Below, one piece after another: positions 1 through 7,817 of a DNA stretch of 55,503 bases. Both the position numbers and the translations under genes were made by a program. The DNA is from Acinetobacter sp. WC-141 (GTDB taxonomy: Bacteria; Pseudomonadota; Gammaproteobacteria; Pseudomonadales; Moraxellaceae). The stretch spans positions 1 to 55,503 of the forward strand of contig NZ_AMSS01000073.1 of NCBI RefSeq assembly GCF_000313935.1. The letters are read 5' to 3'. The notes beneath the pieces were generated by a model. It was not told where the DNA came from. It ran no database searches and saw nothing but the letters and a program-made list of their open reading frames with translations. Every line of letters begins with the position of its first letter. The first letter of the stretch is position 1.

Positions 1-56
1 ATGGCAGAGTAAAACTTGAAGTGCGACATAAACCACCTAATTAATTTAAAGGGTTT

Positions 57-1082
57 ATGGAGTATATAAAATTGTCATACCATCATCTTAACTTTGAAGA
101 TCGTACTGCATTAATGCTTGAGTCAAGAAAAGAAGGCTTTTCAGCCAGAAAATTTGCTGAACTCATTAAAAGACATCCTAGTACGATCTATCGTGAGCTT
201 AAAAGAAATAGCATCAATGACGTTTATCAAGCTCGATATGCTTCTGATAACACCTTCGCTAGACGTAGACGTGGTCACAGAAAACTCAAAATCGATTCAA
301 TCCTCTGGAAATTTATTGTTGAAGCGATCCGTTGTTTATGGTCTCCTCAGCAAATAGCAAAGCGTTTAAAGACATTTCCTGATTTGGATCAAACAATGAA
401 TGTAAGCCATACAACGATTTATTCAACGATACGAGCATTACCAAAGGGTGAGTTGAAAAAAGACTTATTATCCTGTCTGCGTCATGAAAATAAAAAGCGA
501 AAAGCTAACGGTGAACCTAAAAAAGATTCTATATTACAGGATATTAAAACTATTCATGAGCGCCCAGCCGAAGTTCAAGAAAGAAAAATACCGGGTCATT
601 GGGAAGCTGATTTAATTAAAGGTAAAGACAATAAAAGTTCGATAGCAACACTTATTGAACGAAATACACGGCTCTGTATCTTGGCAACATTACCTGATGC
701 AAAGGCAGAATCAGTGCGCAAGGCTTTAACTGAAGCTCTGAAATATTTACCTGCAGAACTGCGTAAAACGTTGACCTATGACCGTGGACGCGAGATGTCA
801 GAACATAAAATACTCGAAGAAGATTTAGGCATAGATGTATATTTCTGTGACCCACATTCACCTTGGCAAAAAGGCACATGCGAAAATATGAATGGTTTAA
901 TTAGGCAATATTTACCTAAAGGGATTGATTTAAATCAGGCAGATCAGCATTATTTAAATCAAGTTGCCATGTCACTGAATACTCGTCCTAGAAAGGCGTT
1001 AGATTGGCTTACACCATTAGAGAAATTTGCTCAGCTTGTTGATTATCATATGGCTTTTGAAACTGTCGCACCTCATGTTTGA
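57..1082 (+). CDS. IS30 family transposase (ISAba125)
   Basis: This 341-residue DDE transposase mobilises the surrounding element. The N-terminal region (about 10-50) is the helix-turn-helix typical of IS30 transposases, with FSARKFAELIKRHPSTIYRE in the recognition part. The catalytic core is complete: Asp185 in HWEADLIKG, Asp242 in TYDRGREM and Glu276 in CENMNG, followed by the family pattern LIRQYLPKG. The ATG at 57 is preceded by AAAGGG. The stop codon (1080-1082) lies inside the right inverted repeat, as expected for a compact IS. No frameshift is seen, so the enzyme should be functional. The ORF continuing past the right end in another frame belongs to the interrupted host gene. Confidence 0.95.
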   Translation: MEYIKLSYHHLNFEDRTALMLESRKEGFSARKFAELIKRHPSTIYRELKRNSINDVYQARYASDNTFARRRRGHRKLKIDSILWKFIVEAIRCLWSPQQIAKRLKTFPDLDQTMNVSHTTIYSTIRALPKGELKKDLLSCLRHENKKRKANGEPKKDSILQDIKTIHERPAEVQERKIPGHWEADLIKGKDNKSSIATLIERNTRLCILATLPDAKAESVRKALTEALKYLPAELRKTLTYDRGREMSEHKILEEDLGIDVYFCDPHSPWQKGTCENMNGLIRQYLPKGIDLNQADQHYLNQVAMSLNTRPRKALDWLTPLEKFAQLVDYHMAFETVAPHV

Positions 1083-1084
1083 AT
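1079..1084 (+). promoter_or_regulatory. Outward-facing -35 hexamer in ISAba125 right end
   Basis: TTGAAT at the right terminus is the -35 box from which ISAba125 drives adjacent resistance genes when a -10 lies at the right distance (established for this IS). Here the bases 15-18 bp further right contain no good -10; TATCCA at 1099-1104 is too close. Strong outward transcription is therefore unlikely at this insertion. Confidence 0.5.
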
Positions 1085-1089
1085 TCGCC

Positions 1090-1836
1090 GAGGTTTCCTA
1101 TCCACTAACAATTTTTGCGGCTTTAACCTTCTGGATGAATATCCTGATTATTAAATTCGGTTGGGTAAACTATGCTTTGGGCGTGTTGTGGTCGCTCTCT
1201 GTAGAAGAAGTTTTTTACTTTGTTTTTCCATTATTGTGCCTATTCACGCGTAGTAATAAGGTCTTTATTGCTGTACTGATTGGAGTCATTTTATACGGAC
1301 CTTATTTTAGGTCTCTCCATTTTGGAGAAGAAAGCGGCGCTTATTTATATCATTATTTTTCGAGTTTTGATGGTATAGCCATTGGCTGTTTAACTGCCAT
1401 TTTCTCTCATAAATACCAGCCAAATTGGGTCTATAAAAAACCTCTTTCGTGGTTGATTATTTTGAGCATGGTCGCTCTATATTTATATGCACCAATTAAA
1501 GAAGTGAGTACTTGGGGTATCAGCTTATTTGCTCTTGCCACAGGCTTACTGATTTTGTGTTTTCAACATCCGTCAAGAACGCAAGCGCATAACTTATTTA
1601 CAAAAGTGATGGTCTGGTTGGGGCAAAGAAGTTATGAAACTTATTTGTTTCATCTGGTTGTGCTGGGTCTTATGAAAGTTGCCTTTGTTCCCGCTCAAAC
1701 TGAAGCGGGCATCAAAATTATGCTTTTAATTGGCTATTTGGTTCTGACCTTTATTATCAGTGCCGCGATTGAAAAATATTATTCAACACCGCTTAACAGC
1801 TACATTCGAAAGGTTTTCATTAAAGATAAATCATAA
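1090..1836 (+). pseudogene. Acyltransferase family 3 (OafA/YrhL type), 5' end removed by ISAba125
   Basis: About 249 codons of a multi-pass membrane acyltransferase remain. Family hallmarks are WSLSVEEVFYFVFP, which matches the WSLSVEEQFY motif of acyltransferase-3 proteins, FDGIAIGCL, and the C-terminal SYETYLFH. Several hydrophobic segments follow one another to the end. Intact members are roughly 340-380 residues and carry an essential N-terminal Arg/His region and first membrane helices, all missing here. The frame stays open into the IS (possible ATG at 1075, TTG at 1027), but neither has a ribosome binding site and the product would lack the catalytic N-terminus. These enzymes O-acylate surface glycans or lipids; the substrate cannot be inferred. 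The gene ends at a bidirectional terminator shared with zigA. Confidence 0.85.
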
Positions 1837-1868
1837 AAAAAAAGCCCCTTTAAAATAGGGGCTTTTTT
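1837..1868. terminator. Bidirectional rho-independent terminator
   Basis: The stem AAAAAAGCCCC / GGGGCTTTTTT has an AT-rich loop and T-runs on both strands. It lies between the convergent ends of the acyltransferase remnant (stop 1836) and zigA (stop 1871). Confidence 0.9.
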
Positions 1869-1870
1869 AA

Positions 1871-3100
1871 TTAAGCAATCAACATGGTTTCATCATCTTG
1901 CTTAAAAGGATTAGACCAGTTCTGCCAAGCTTGTGGACCTAAAGCCATTTCTTCATCACTTAATAAACAACGGTCTAAGCGTTCTATTAAGGCTTGCTCA
2001 TCCATTTGCATACCAGTTAACACCAGCTCCTGACGTGCATCACCTGTTTGAGCGTCCCAGACCTGTTTAATTTGTTCGATGCTGTCTAAGTCACTTGGCC
2101 AGTCTTCTTCTGCAACAGCCGCCCACCAATAACCTGCTAAGCCATGCCGAGCCATCGCACCCGCTTGTGACCATGAATAAGCCAATGTCGGTTTAGCAGC
2201 CAGCCAGAAAAAGCCTTTAGAACGGACGACACCCGGCCATTCAGCCTGCACCAAATCATAAAAACGCTCTGGATGGAAAGGTCGGCGGGCCCGGTAAACA
2301 AAGCTACTGATTCCATACTCTTCGGTCTCTGGCGTATGTTCGCCGCGCAATTCTTTTAACCAACCCGGTGCTTGTGCAGCTTCATCAAAATCGAATAGCT
2401 GTGTATTTAAAATTTTATCTAAATCGATCTTTCCAAATTGAGCAATTTCAATTCGAGCACGCGGGTTTAGAGTTTTTAAAATCGCGATGAGTTGGTCTTG
2501 CTGAACCTGATCAATCAGGTCAATTTTATTCAGCACGATTACATCACAAAACTCAATCTGGTCGATGAGAAGGTCGACCACAGTTCTCTCATCTTGCTCG
2601 CCTAAAGACTCGCCCCGTTGTTGCAGTGAGTCGGCTGAACCGTAATCTTTAAGAAAATTAAAAGCATCGACTACCGTGACCATGGTGTCGAGTCGAGCAA
2701 ACTCATTGAGTGAGTTTCCATCTTCATCTTCAAAGGTAAAGGTTTCTGCAACAGGTAGTGGTTCAGAAATGCCAGTCGATTCAATCACCAATTGATCAAA
2801 GCGCCCTTCATCGGCTAAACGTTTAACCTCAACCAATAAGTCTTCACGTAAAGTACAACAGATACAGCCATTACTCATTTCAACCAGCTTTTCATCTGTT
2901 CTTGAAAGCTCCGCCCCACCTTCGCGTACTAATGCCGCATCAATATTCACTTCAGACATATCATTAACAATCACGGCAATACGGCGGCCTTCACGATTAT
3001 TTAAAATATGGTTGAGTAATGTGGTCTTTCCTGCACCCAAAAAGCCCGATAAAACAGTAACGGGAAGCTTGGCAAATGAGTTGGCGATTGCAGTGCGCAT
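1871..3100 (-). CDS. zigA: Zinc-responsive G3E (COG0523/CobW) GTPase ZigA
   Basis: This 409-residue cytoplasmic GTPase belongs to the COG0523 family, whose A. baumannii member ZigA is made under zinc starvation and acts as a candidate zinc metallochaperone. The sequence shows the Walker A loop GFLGAGKT (19-26), the family-defining CxCC metal site (C79-I-C81-C82), a Walker B-like region ending in [10 protein letters not shown], and the base-specificity motif NKID near residue 190. A CobW C-terminal domain follows from about 260 onward. A Zur-like palindrome lies about 90 bp upstream, consistent with repression in zinc-replete cells. The gene follows zrlA on the same strand, but each has its own Zur box and the gap is 184 bp, so they probably have separate promoters. 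Confidence 0.9.
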   Translation of the reverse strand: MRTAIANSFAKLPVTVLSGFLGAGKTTLLNHILNNREGRRIAVIVNDMSEVNIDAALVREGGAELSRTDEKLVEMSNGCICCTLREDLLVEVKRLADEGRFDQLVIESTGISEPLPVAETFTFEDEDGNSLNEFARLDTMVTVVDAFNFLKDYGSADSLQQRGESLGEQDERTVVDLLIDQIEFCDVIVLNKIDLIDQVQQDQLIAILKTLNPRARIEIAQFGKIDLDKILNTQLFDFDEAAQAPGWLKELRGEHTPETEEYGISSFVYRARRPFHPERFYDLVQAEWPGVVRSKGFFWLAAKPTLAYSWSQAGAMARHGLAGYWWAAVAEEDWPSDLDSIEQIKQVWDAQTGDARQELVLTGMQMDEQALIERLDRCLLSDEEMALGPQAWQNWSNPFKQDDETMLIA

Positions 3101-3190
3101 GGCTTGATCTCTTTGAATAATATTTAAACTGATCTTTACTGACCATTTAAGTAAGGCCAGATCACAGGCGTAATCTATTTCTAAACCACA

Positions 3191-3213
3191 ACAATGTTAT
3201 GTTATAACATAAT
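3191..3213. promoter_or_regulatory. Zur-like operator upstream of zigA
   Basis: The core TTATGTTATAACATAA (3197-3212) is a perfect 16-bp palindrome. Extended to 23 bp, it aligns with the enterobacterial Zur consensus arm GAAATGTTATA, a centre base, then TATAACAT. It sits 91-113 bp upstream of the zigA start codon. A second match lies upstream of zrlA. Zur control of both genes is established in A. baumannii; the exact boxes here are read from the sequence. Confidence 0.8.
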
Positions 3214-3284
3214 TATTGATCAAGTTTTTATTCCAGTTTTATTTAAGCCAATTCACTTAGTCTTTGAAAAAATTGCTTTTATAG

Positions 3285-3962
3285 TTACTGACAAATTGAA
3301 GTTTTGTAGTGATGGTCAGGTCCCCAAGCTCTAAAACCTTGGCTATCAATATGAATTTGTCCCGAAGCATAAACACCTAGCCCCATATTAAGTGCTTGGC
3401 CCTTGGTTTCCCAGAACTGACAAAGTTTAGTTTTGGTTTGTTGAATATTGAATTGGTCTAAGTCACTTGGCTGTTCTGGTCCAATTCGAAAATCAAGCGC
3501 TGCATTAAAGACATGTCGAGAAGCATCAGCCCCACCCGCACAACGGTTTAAAGATAAAGCTCGATAGGCCGATGTCACTTCAAAATCGTTAATCACACCA
3601 TCATCAACTAATGCTTTTAAAATGCTAAGCGTCGGAACGATATTGGACCAAATCTCGCGTGGGGGCACTGCATAGGGCTCAACTCCACATTTTTGCCAAT
3701 CGCGAGCCGAGCGTAATAACTCATGGTCTGGAACTAAATTGGCAAGCCCTTTTTGCTTAAGAAATTGCTTATAAGCTTGTACAGACTGTCCGTGATCTGC
3801 GGTTGCAATCCAAGCCACATAATCTTCAGGTTGTTGTTTTATCCTGACCACTGTTTTTTTAGGCTGCGGCAAAGTGTGGGTGTGTAGAGGAGTTGTTGGC
3901 TTGGGCGTTTGAGTACTACACGCTGTAAGAGATAATAAAATTAAACCTAAATAACGTTTCAT
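3285..3962 (-). CDS. zrlA: Zur-regulated M15-type peptidase lipoprotein ZrlA
   Basis: This 225-residue exported lipoprotein has a signal sequence ending in a lipobox (LTAC, Cys15) and a Pro/Thr-rich linker. A LAS/M15 D-Ala-D-Ala peptidase-like domain follows from about residue 75. Zinc ligands fit the family pattern: His150 and Asp157 in SRHVFNAALDF and His204 in HIDSQG, preceded by the SAYRALSLNR segment equivalent to SGYRS in this family. In A. baumannii this Zur-regulated lipoprotein, neighbour of zigA, is reported to maintain envelope integrity during zinc limitation. A Zur-like box with a perfect left arm lies 54-76 bp upstream. The site of action is inferred to be the periplasmic face of a membrane. 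Confidence 0.88.
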   Translation of the reverse strand: MKRYLGLILLSLTACSTQTPKPTTPLHTHTLPQPKKTVVRIKQQPEDYVAWIATADHGQSVQAYKQFLKQKGLANLVPDHELLRSARDWQKCGVEPYAVPPREIWSNIVPTLSILKALVDDGVINDFEVTSAYRALSLNRCAGGADASRHVFNAALDFRIGPEQPSDLDQFNIQQTKTKLCQFWETKGQALNMGLGVYASGQIHIDSQGFRAWGPDHHYKTSICQ

Positions 3963-4015
3963 AAATATGCTCTATCTTCGCCAAAAATGGGAAGACTGCT
4001 CATCATTAAATTGAA

Positions 4016-4038
4016 GAAATGTTATATTATAACAATAA
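4016..4038. promoter_or_regulatory. Zur-like operator upstream of zrlA
   Basis: The left arm GAAATGTTATA is identical to the enterobacterial Zur consensus arm. A centre T follows, then TATAACAATAA, which keeps the TATAACA core. It lies 54-76 bp before the zrlA start codon, in the position of a promoter-blocking operator. Confidence 0.8.
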
Positions 4039-4075
4039 TAAAATCTTTTAATTTCTGTTGTTAAATTTTAAAAAT

Positions 4076-4106
4076 AAAAAAGGACGCATGAGATACGTCC
4101 TTTTTA
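4076..4106. terminator. Terminator of aroP
   Basis: The stem AAAAAGGACG / CGTCCTTTTT has a 9-nt loop and a T-run on the minus strand. It lies just downstream of the aroP stop at 4128. Confidence 0.85.
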
Positions 4107-4127
4107 TAACTAAAACTTACGCTGTTA

Positions 4128-5516
4128 TTAAATATCTGCTTCTACAGCAGTTAAAGACTGCTCAGCTTTTAGTTTTCGACGTTTAAATTGATAAGCCACC
4201 ATCAAACACAAGATCCAGCCAGGAATCATCATCACCGCAACACGCATATCTGGTGTTAAAGACATCACAATTAAAATGCCCAACATAAATACGATGCATA
4301 GATAGTTGCTAAATGGATACATAAAGCTTGGGAACTTAGTGGTTTGACCTTGGTTTTTCATATATTTACGGAATTTTAAATGTGTCCATGAAATCACCAC
4401 CCAGTTAATCACAATCGCTGCAACTACCAGCATCATGAGCAACCCAAAAGCTTTTTCAGGGAAAATGTAATTTAACAATACACATAAAATAGTCACCGCA
4501 GCAGACAGGATCACTGCATTGGTTGGAATACCCCGTTTATTAATGTGTGCAAATACTTTTGGTGCATTACCTTGTTGTGCAAGGCCCAATAGCATACGAC
4601 TACTGCAATAACTTGTACCGTTATAAACTGAAACCGCAGCAGTCAAAATCACAAAGTTCAATAACGTTGCAATTCCTTGGCTGTCTAAAGAAGCAAATAC
4701 CATCACAAATGGACTGCCGCCTTCTGCCATCTGGTTCCACGGGAATAACGAGAATAGAACAAACAGTGTCGCAATATAGAAAATCAAAATACGGTAAATA
4801 ATTTGATTCACAGCTTTAGGTAAAGTTTTATCAGGATCACGTGCTTCAGCCGCCGTAATACCAAAAAGCTCAATACCACCAAAAGCAAAAATAATGACTG
4901 CCATTGCCATTACTAAGCCTTCAACACCAAATGGGAAAAAGCCACCGAGTGCCCAAAGGTTTGAAATGCTTGCTTGTGGTCCCGCTGTACCTGTTGCAAG
5001 TAAATATGAACCAAAACCAATCATTGCCAGAATCGCCAAGATTTTGACAATAGAAAACCAAAATTCCATTTCGCCAAAAAACTTAACGTGTAGCAGATTA
5101 ATGCCATTAATTAAGACAAAGAAGGTTAAAGCAGATGCCCACGTTGGGATTTGCGGCCACCAATATTGAATGTAAAGACCAATTGCGCTTAGTTCTGCCA
5201 TACAGACGAGAACATTGAGTACCCAGTAATTCCAACCAGACATGAACCCTGCAAATGGTCCCCAATATTTGTAGGCAAAATGACTAAAAGAACCACTGAC
5301 TGGCTCTTCAACCACCATTTCACCAAGCTGACGCATCATTAAAAAAGCAATAAATCCTGCAATTGCATAGCCAAGGATGACCGATGGACCTGCTAATTTA
5401 ATCGATTGTGATATACCAAGAAAAAGCCCTGTGCCAATCGCCCCACCCAATGCAATAAGTTGGATGTGCCGATTACTCAAACCATGTTTCAGGTTTCCTT
5501 GCTCTTGTGCTGACAT
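4128..5516 (-). CDS. aroP: AroP/PheP-like aromatic amino acid permease (APC superfamily)
   Basis: This 462-residue inner-membrane permease has about 12 hydrophobic segments. The N-terminal block, LKHGLSNRHIQLIALGGAIG then TGLFLG, is the signature of the amino acid transporter (AAT) family of the APC superfamily and reads as in AroP/PheP. It probably imports phenylalanine, tyrosine or tryptophan by proton symport. Position supports this: it is divergent from the fumarylacetoacetase operon and shares a 357-bp control region containing palindromes also found before hpd. Start at 5516 (MSAQEQGN). Substrate assignment is inferred; other AAT members (histidine, GABA, lysine) are not excluded by sequence alone. 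Confidence 0.78.
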   Translation of the reverse strand: MSAQEQGNLKHGLSNRHIQLIALGGAIGTGLFLGISQSIKLAGPSVILGYAIAGFIAFLMMRQLGEMVVEEPVSGSFSHFAYKYWGPFAGFMSGWNYWVLNVLVCMAELSAIGLYIQYWWPQIPTWASALTFFVLINGINLLHVKFFGEMEFWFSIVKILAILAMIGFGSYLLATGTAGPQASISNLWALGGFFPFGVEGLVMAMAVIIFAFGGIELFGITAAEARDPDKTLPKAVNQIIYRILIFYIATLFVLFSLFPWNQMAEGGSPFVMVFASLDSQGIATLLNFVILTAAVSVYNGTSYCSSRMLLGLAQQGNAPKVFAHINKRGIPTNAVILSAAVTILCVLLNYIFPEKAFGLLMMLVVAAIVINWVVISWTHLKFRKYMKNQGQTTKFPSFMYPFSNYLCIVFMLGILIVMSLTPDMRVAVMMIPGWILCLMVAYQFKRRKLKAEQSLTAVEADI

Positions 5517-5558
5517 ATGATTATTCTCATCCGTGTCACGTAATTTTTTTCCAATAAA

Positions 5559-5573
5559 TTACGTATATCATAA
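5559..5573. promoter_or_regulatory. Candidate IclR-type operator upstream of aroP
   Basis: TTACGTATATCATAA matches 12 of 15 positions of the TTATGTATTGCATAA-type palindrome found before fah and hpd. It lies 43-57 bp upstream of aroP, where a promoter would be expected. It is a single copy; no second copy is seen 20 bp away. Confidence 0.45.
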
Positions 5574-5668
5574 ATTGATCAAACTTTCATAGAGATTGAT
5601 GAAAAAATAATTGCGTGACTTTTCTCATGACCGCGAATGAAAACAGAAAATACAAGAAATGACAATTA

Positions 5669-5703
5669 TTATGAAATGTGTAATTAAATTATGTATTGCG
5701 TAA
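5669..5703. promoter_or_regulatory. Paired palindromic operators upstream of fah operon
   Basis: Two 15-bp sites, TTATGAAATGTGTAA (5669-5683) and TTATGTATTGCGTAA (5689-5703), are spaced 20 bp start to start, about two helical turns. The second extends to a 21-bp imperfect palindrome (5686-5706). The downstream site overlaps TTGCGT (5696-5701), a plausible -35 placed 16 bp from TATTAT (5718-5723). The same arrangement recurs before hpd. It is the probable target of the IclR protein encoded in this cluster. Confidence 0.65.
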
Positions 5704-5723
5704 TTTGATGAATTCAGTATTAT
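5696..5723 (+). promoter_or_regulatory. Predicted sigma-70 promoter of the fah-maiA-voc operon
   Basis: The -35 is TTGCGT (5696-5701) and the -10 is TATTAT (5718-5723), with a 16-bp spacer. The -35 lies inside the promoter-proximal operator. A leader of about 140 nt would precede the ribosome binding site AAGGACG at 5862-5868. Confidence 0.45.
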
Positions 5724-5873
5724 AGAGACATGAAGCAATTGGTTGTGCTCGGTCTATATCAAACTCATAAGACAAAAGATGATCTAAGCAAAGGTTAAAA
5801 ACTTATTGAGTAGCTCAGTCCTAGGCCGAACTTTTATTTGTATAAGACCCGAGATAAAGACAAGGACGCGAAA

Positions 5874-7181
5874 ATGGAACAAAAACTTAACTCTTTTATT
5901 GAAGTTTCACCTCAATCAGATTTCACAATTCATAATTTACCTTATGGTATTTTTAGTAGAACTGCCGATGGCGAACGCCAAGTCGGTGTAGCTATTGGCG
6001 ATTGGGTACTCGATCTCGCAGCTCTTGAAAAACATGGTCTTTTAAAACTTTCAGAACAAGACACATATTTTAATCAGCTGACACTGAATAAATTTATCGA
6101 GTCTGGCAAAGCCAACTGGTCAAAAGTTCGTAAGACACTTCAGTCTCTTCTCTCGGTTGATAATTTAACGCTGCAAGAAAATGAAGCATTGCGCCAAGAA
6201 GTTTTGGTTAAGCAAGACAGCGTAACTTTGCATTTACCCCTTCAAGTCCCTGGCTATACCGATTTCTATTCGTCTAAAGAGCATGCGACCAATGTAGGCT
6301 GTATGTTCCGCGATCCTAAAAATGCTTTACTGCCAAACTGGACTGAATTGCCTGTCGGCTATAACGGTCGTGCTAGCTCTGTTGTCGTGAGTGGCACTCA
6401 AGTTGTGCGTCCATCTGGACAAATTAAACTTCCAAATGAAGAGCGCCCAGTTTTTTCTGCATCGCGTAAACTCGATTTTGAACTTGAAACAGCATTTGTT
6501 ATTGGTAAACCAACAGAGCTTGGCCAGCCGATCTCGATTGAAAATGCGTGGGACCATATTTTTGGAATGGTATTACTCAATGACTGGTCAGCACGCGATA
6601 TCCAGCAATGGGAATATGTGCCTTTAGGTCCTTTCAATTCAAAATCCTTTGCCAGTGCCATTTCACCGTGGGTGGTAACGCTTGAAGCACTTGAGCCATT
6701 TAAAGTGGAAGGCCCAAAACAAGAGCCTAAACCTTTAGCTTATTTACAAGAAAATATCGCCAACAGTTACGACATTAATTTGAGTGTTGAAATTCAAAGC
6801 CCGAAATCGGCGCAAAGCGACGTGATCTGCAAAACCAATTTCAAATATATGTATTGGTCTATGTCTCAACAGCTCACTCACCACACCATTGGAGGCTGTA
6901 ACGTTCAAGTTGGTGATTTAATGGGTTCAGGTACGATTTCAGGTTCTACACCAGATTCATATGGCAGTTTGCTTGAGCTTACATGGAACACCACTAAACC
7001 TCTGACACTTTCTAACGGCGAAACTCGTGGTTTCTTGCAAGACGGCGATACACTCATTATGAAAGGCCACTGTGAGAAAAATGGTATTCGCATTGGCTTC
7101 GGTGAAGTTCGAAATACGGTTATTCCTGCATTAACGTTCGACTTTGCAGAAACTTCGGAGCCAGACTATGAAGCTGTATAG
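5874..7181 (+). CDS. fahA: Fumarylacetoacetase
   Basis: This 435-residue hydrolase cleaves fumarylacetoacetate to fumarate and acetoacetate, the last step of tyrosine/homogentisate degradation. The N-terminal SH3-like domain (YGIFSRTADGERQVGVAIGD) and the catalytic FAH domain are both present. The metal and active-site segments are recognisable: the YSSKEHATNVG region, RPVFSASRKLDFELETAFVI, and DWSARDIQQWEYVPLGPF. The chosen start is the ATG at 5874 with AAGGACG six bases before it; the frame extends upstream only through a TTG at 5838. The 3' end overlaps maiA by 14 bp, so the two are translationally coupled. It is first in the operon fah-maiA-voc, behind the paired operators. Confidence 0.93.
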   Translation: MEQKLNSFIEVSPQSDFTIHNLPYGIFSRTADGERQVGVAIGDWVLDLAALEKHGLLKLSEQDTYFNQLTLNKFIESGKANWSKVRKTLQSLLSVDNLTLQENEALRQEVLVKQDSVTLHLPLQVPGYTDFYSSKEHATNVGCMFRDPKNALLPNWTELPVGYNGRASSVVVSGTQVVRPSGQIKLPNEERPVFSASRKLDFELETAFVIGKPTELGQPISIENAWDHIFGMVLLNDWSARDIQQWEYVPLGPFNSKSFASAISPWVVTLEALEPFKVEGPKQEPKPLAYLQENIANSYDINLSVEIQSPKSAQSDVICKTNFKYMYWSMSQQLTHHTIGGCNVQVGDLMGSGTISGSTPDSYGSLLELTWNTTKPLTLSNGETRGFLQDGDTLIMKGHCEKNGIRIGFGEVRNTVIPALTFDFAETSEPDYEAV

Positions 7182-7800
7182 TTACTTTCGTAGCTCTGCA
7201 GCCTACAGAGTACGGATTGGTCTAAATATTAAAGGTTTAGCTTATGAGACTGTTCCAGTTCATCTGGTAAAAAATGAACAGCAAAGCGAAGACTATTTAA
7301 AGTTAAACCGCAGTGCTCTGGTTCCGACATTAATTGACGGCGATTTAACCTTGTCACAATCTTTAAGTATTTTGGAATATCTGGAAGAACAATATCCAGA
7401 AACCAAATTACTTCCAAGCGATGTGCAAGAGAGAGCCAAAATCCGTGCCTTTGCTCAGGCAATCGCTTGCGATATTCACCCGTTAAACAATCTGCGTGTT
7501 CTGAAATATTTAAAAAATGATTTAAACGTTTCAGATGAACAGAAAAATTATTGGTATCAACACTGGATTATTGAAGGCTTACAAAATCTCGAACAGCTAC
7601 TTCAAAATTCAAACGGACAATTTTGCTTTGGACACGACGCAACAATTGCCGATTGCTGTCTGATTCCACAGGTTTACAACGCGAAACGCTTCAAGATTGA
7701 CTTATCTGCGTTTCCAAAAATTGAATCGATTTATCACCATTGTTTGTCTATCCCAGCCTTCTATAACGCGGCACCAGAACAACAACCAGATTGGGAATAG
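7168..7800 (+). CDS. maiA: Maleylacetoacetate isomerase (zeta-class GST)
   Basis: This 210-residue cytoplasmic enzyme uses glutathione to isomerise maleylacetoacetate to fumarylacetoacetate. The zeta-class active-site motif is visible at the N-terminus as RSSAAYRVRIGL, with the thioredoxin-like domain to about residue 80 (including the SQSLSILEYLEE glutathione-binding segment) and an all-helical C-terminal domain. The ATG at 7168 lies inside the end of fah, preceded by CGGAG; the in-frame ATG at 7144 would add eight residues absent from the family. It is second gene of the operon, immediately upstream of its pathway partner in reverse order of reaction. Confidence 0.92.
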   Translation: MKLYSYFRSSAAYRVRIGLNIKGLAYETVPVHLVKNEQQSEDYLKLNRSALVPTLIDGDLTLSQSLSILEYLEEQYPETKLLPSDVQERAKIRAFAQAIACDIHPLNNLRVLKYLKNDLNVSDEQKNYWYQHWIIEGLQNLEQLLQNSNGQFCFGHDATIADCCLIPQVYNAKRFKIDLSAFPKIESIYHHCLSIPAFYNAAPEQQPDWE

Positions 7801-7817
7801 TAAAAAGGAGTTTTAAT

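Larger units (their letters stand above)
3..1089 (+). mobile_element. ISAba125-type IS30-family insertion sequence, full length
   Basis: The element is bounded by imperfect terminal inverted repeats of about 26 bp. The left end starts GGCAGAGTAAAACTTGAAG and the right end, read inward, starts GGCGAATTCAAACATGAGG; both continue into TGCGACA. The span is 1087 bp, the length I remember for ISAba125. The right terminus carries the TTGAAT hexamer (1079-1084) known in ISAba125 as an outward -35 box. Only two bases precede the left end (AT) and the right flank is GAG, so the 2-3 bp target duplication typical of IS30 elements is not apparent. The element interrupts an acyltransferase gene. Confidence 0.93.

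Noticed and set aside
1027..1836. Open frame of 269 codons starting at TTG inside ISAba125 as an intact acyltransferase gene
   Set aside because: The first 21 codons are IS sequence in a non-transposase frame without a ribosome binding site, and the family's N-terminal catalytic part is missing. Treated as a truncated pseudogene.
4894..5169. 91-codon plus-strand frame within aroP
   Set aside because: Antisense shadow of a membrane protein gene.
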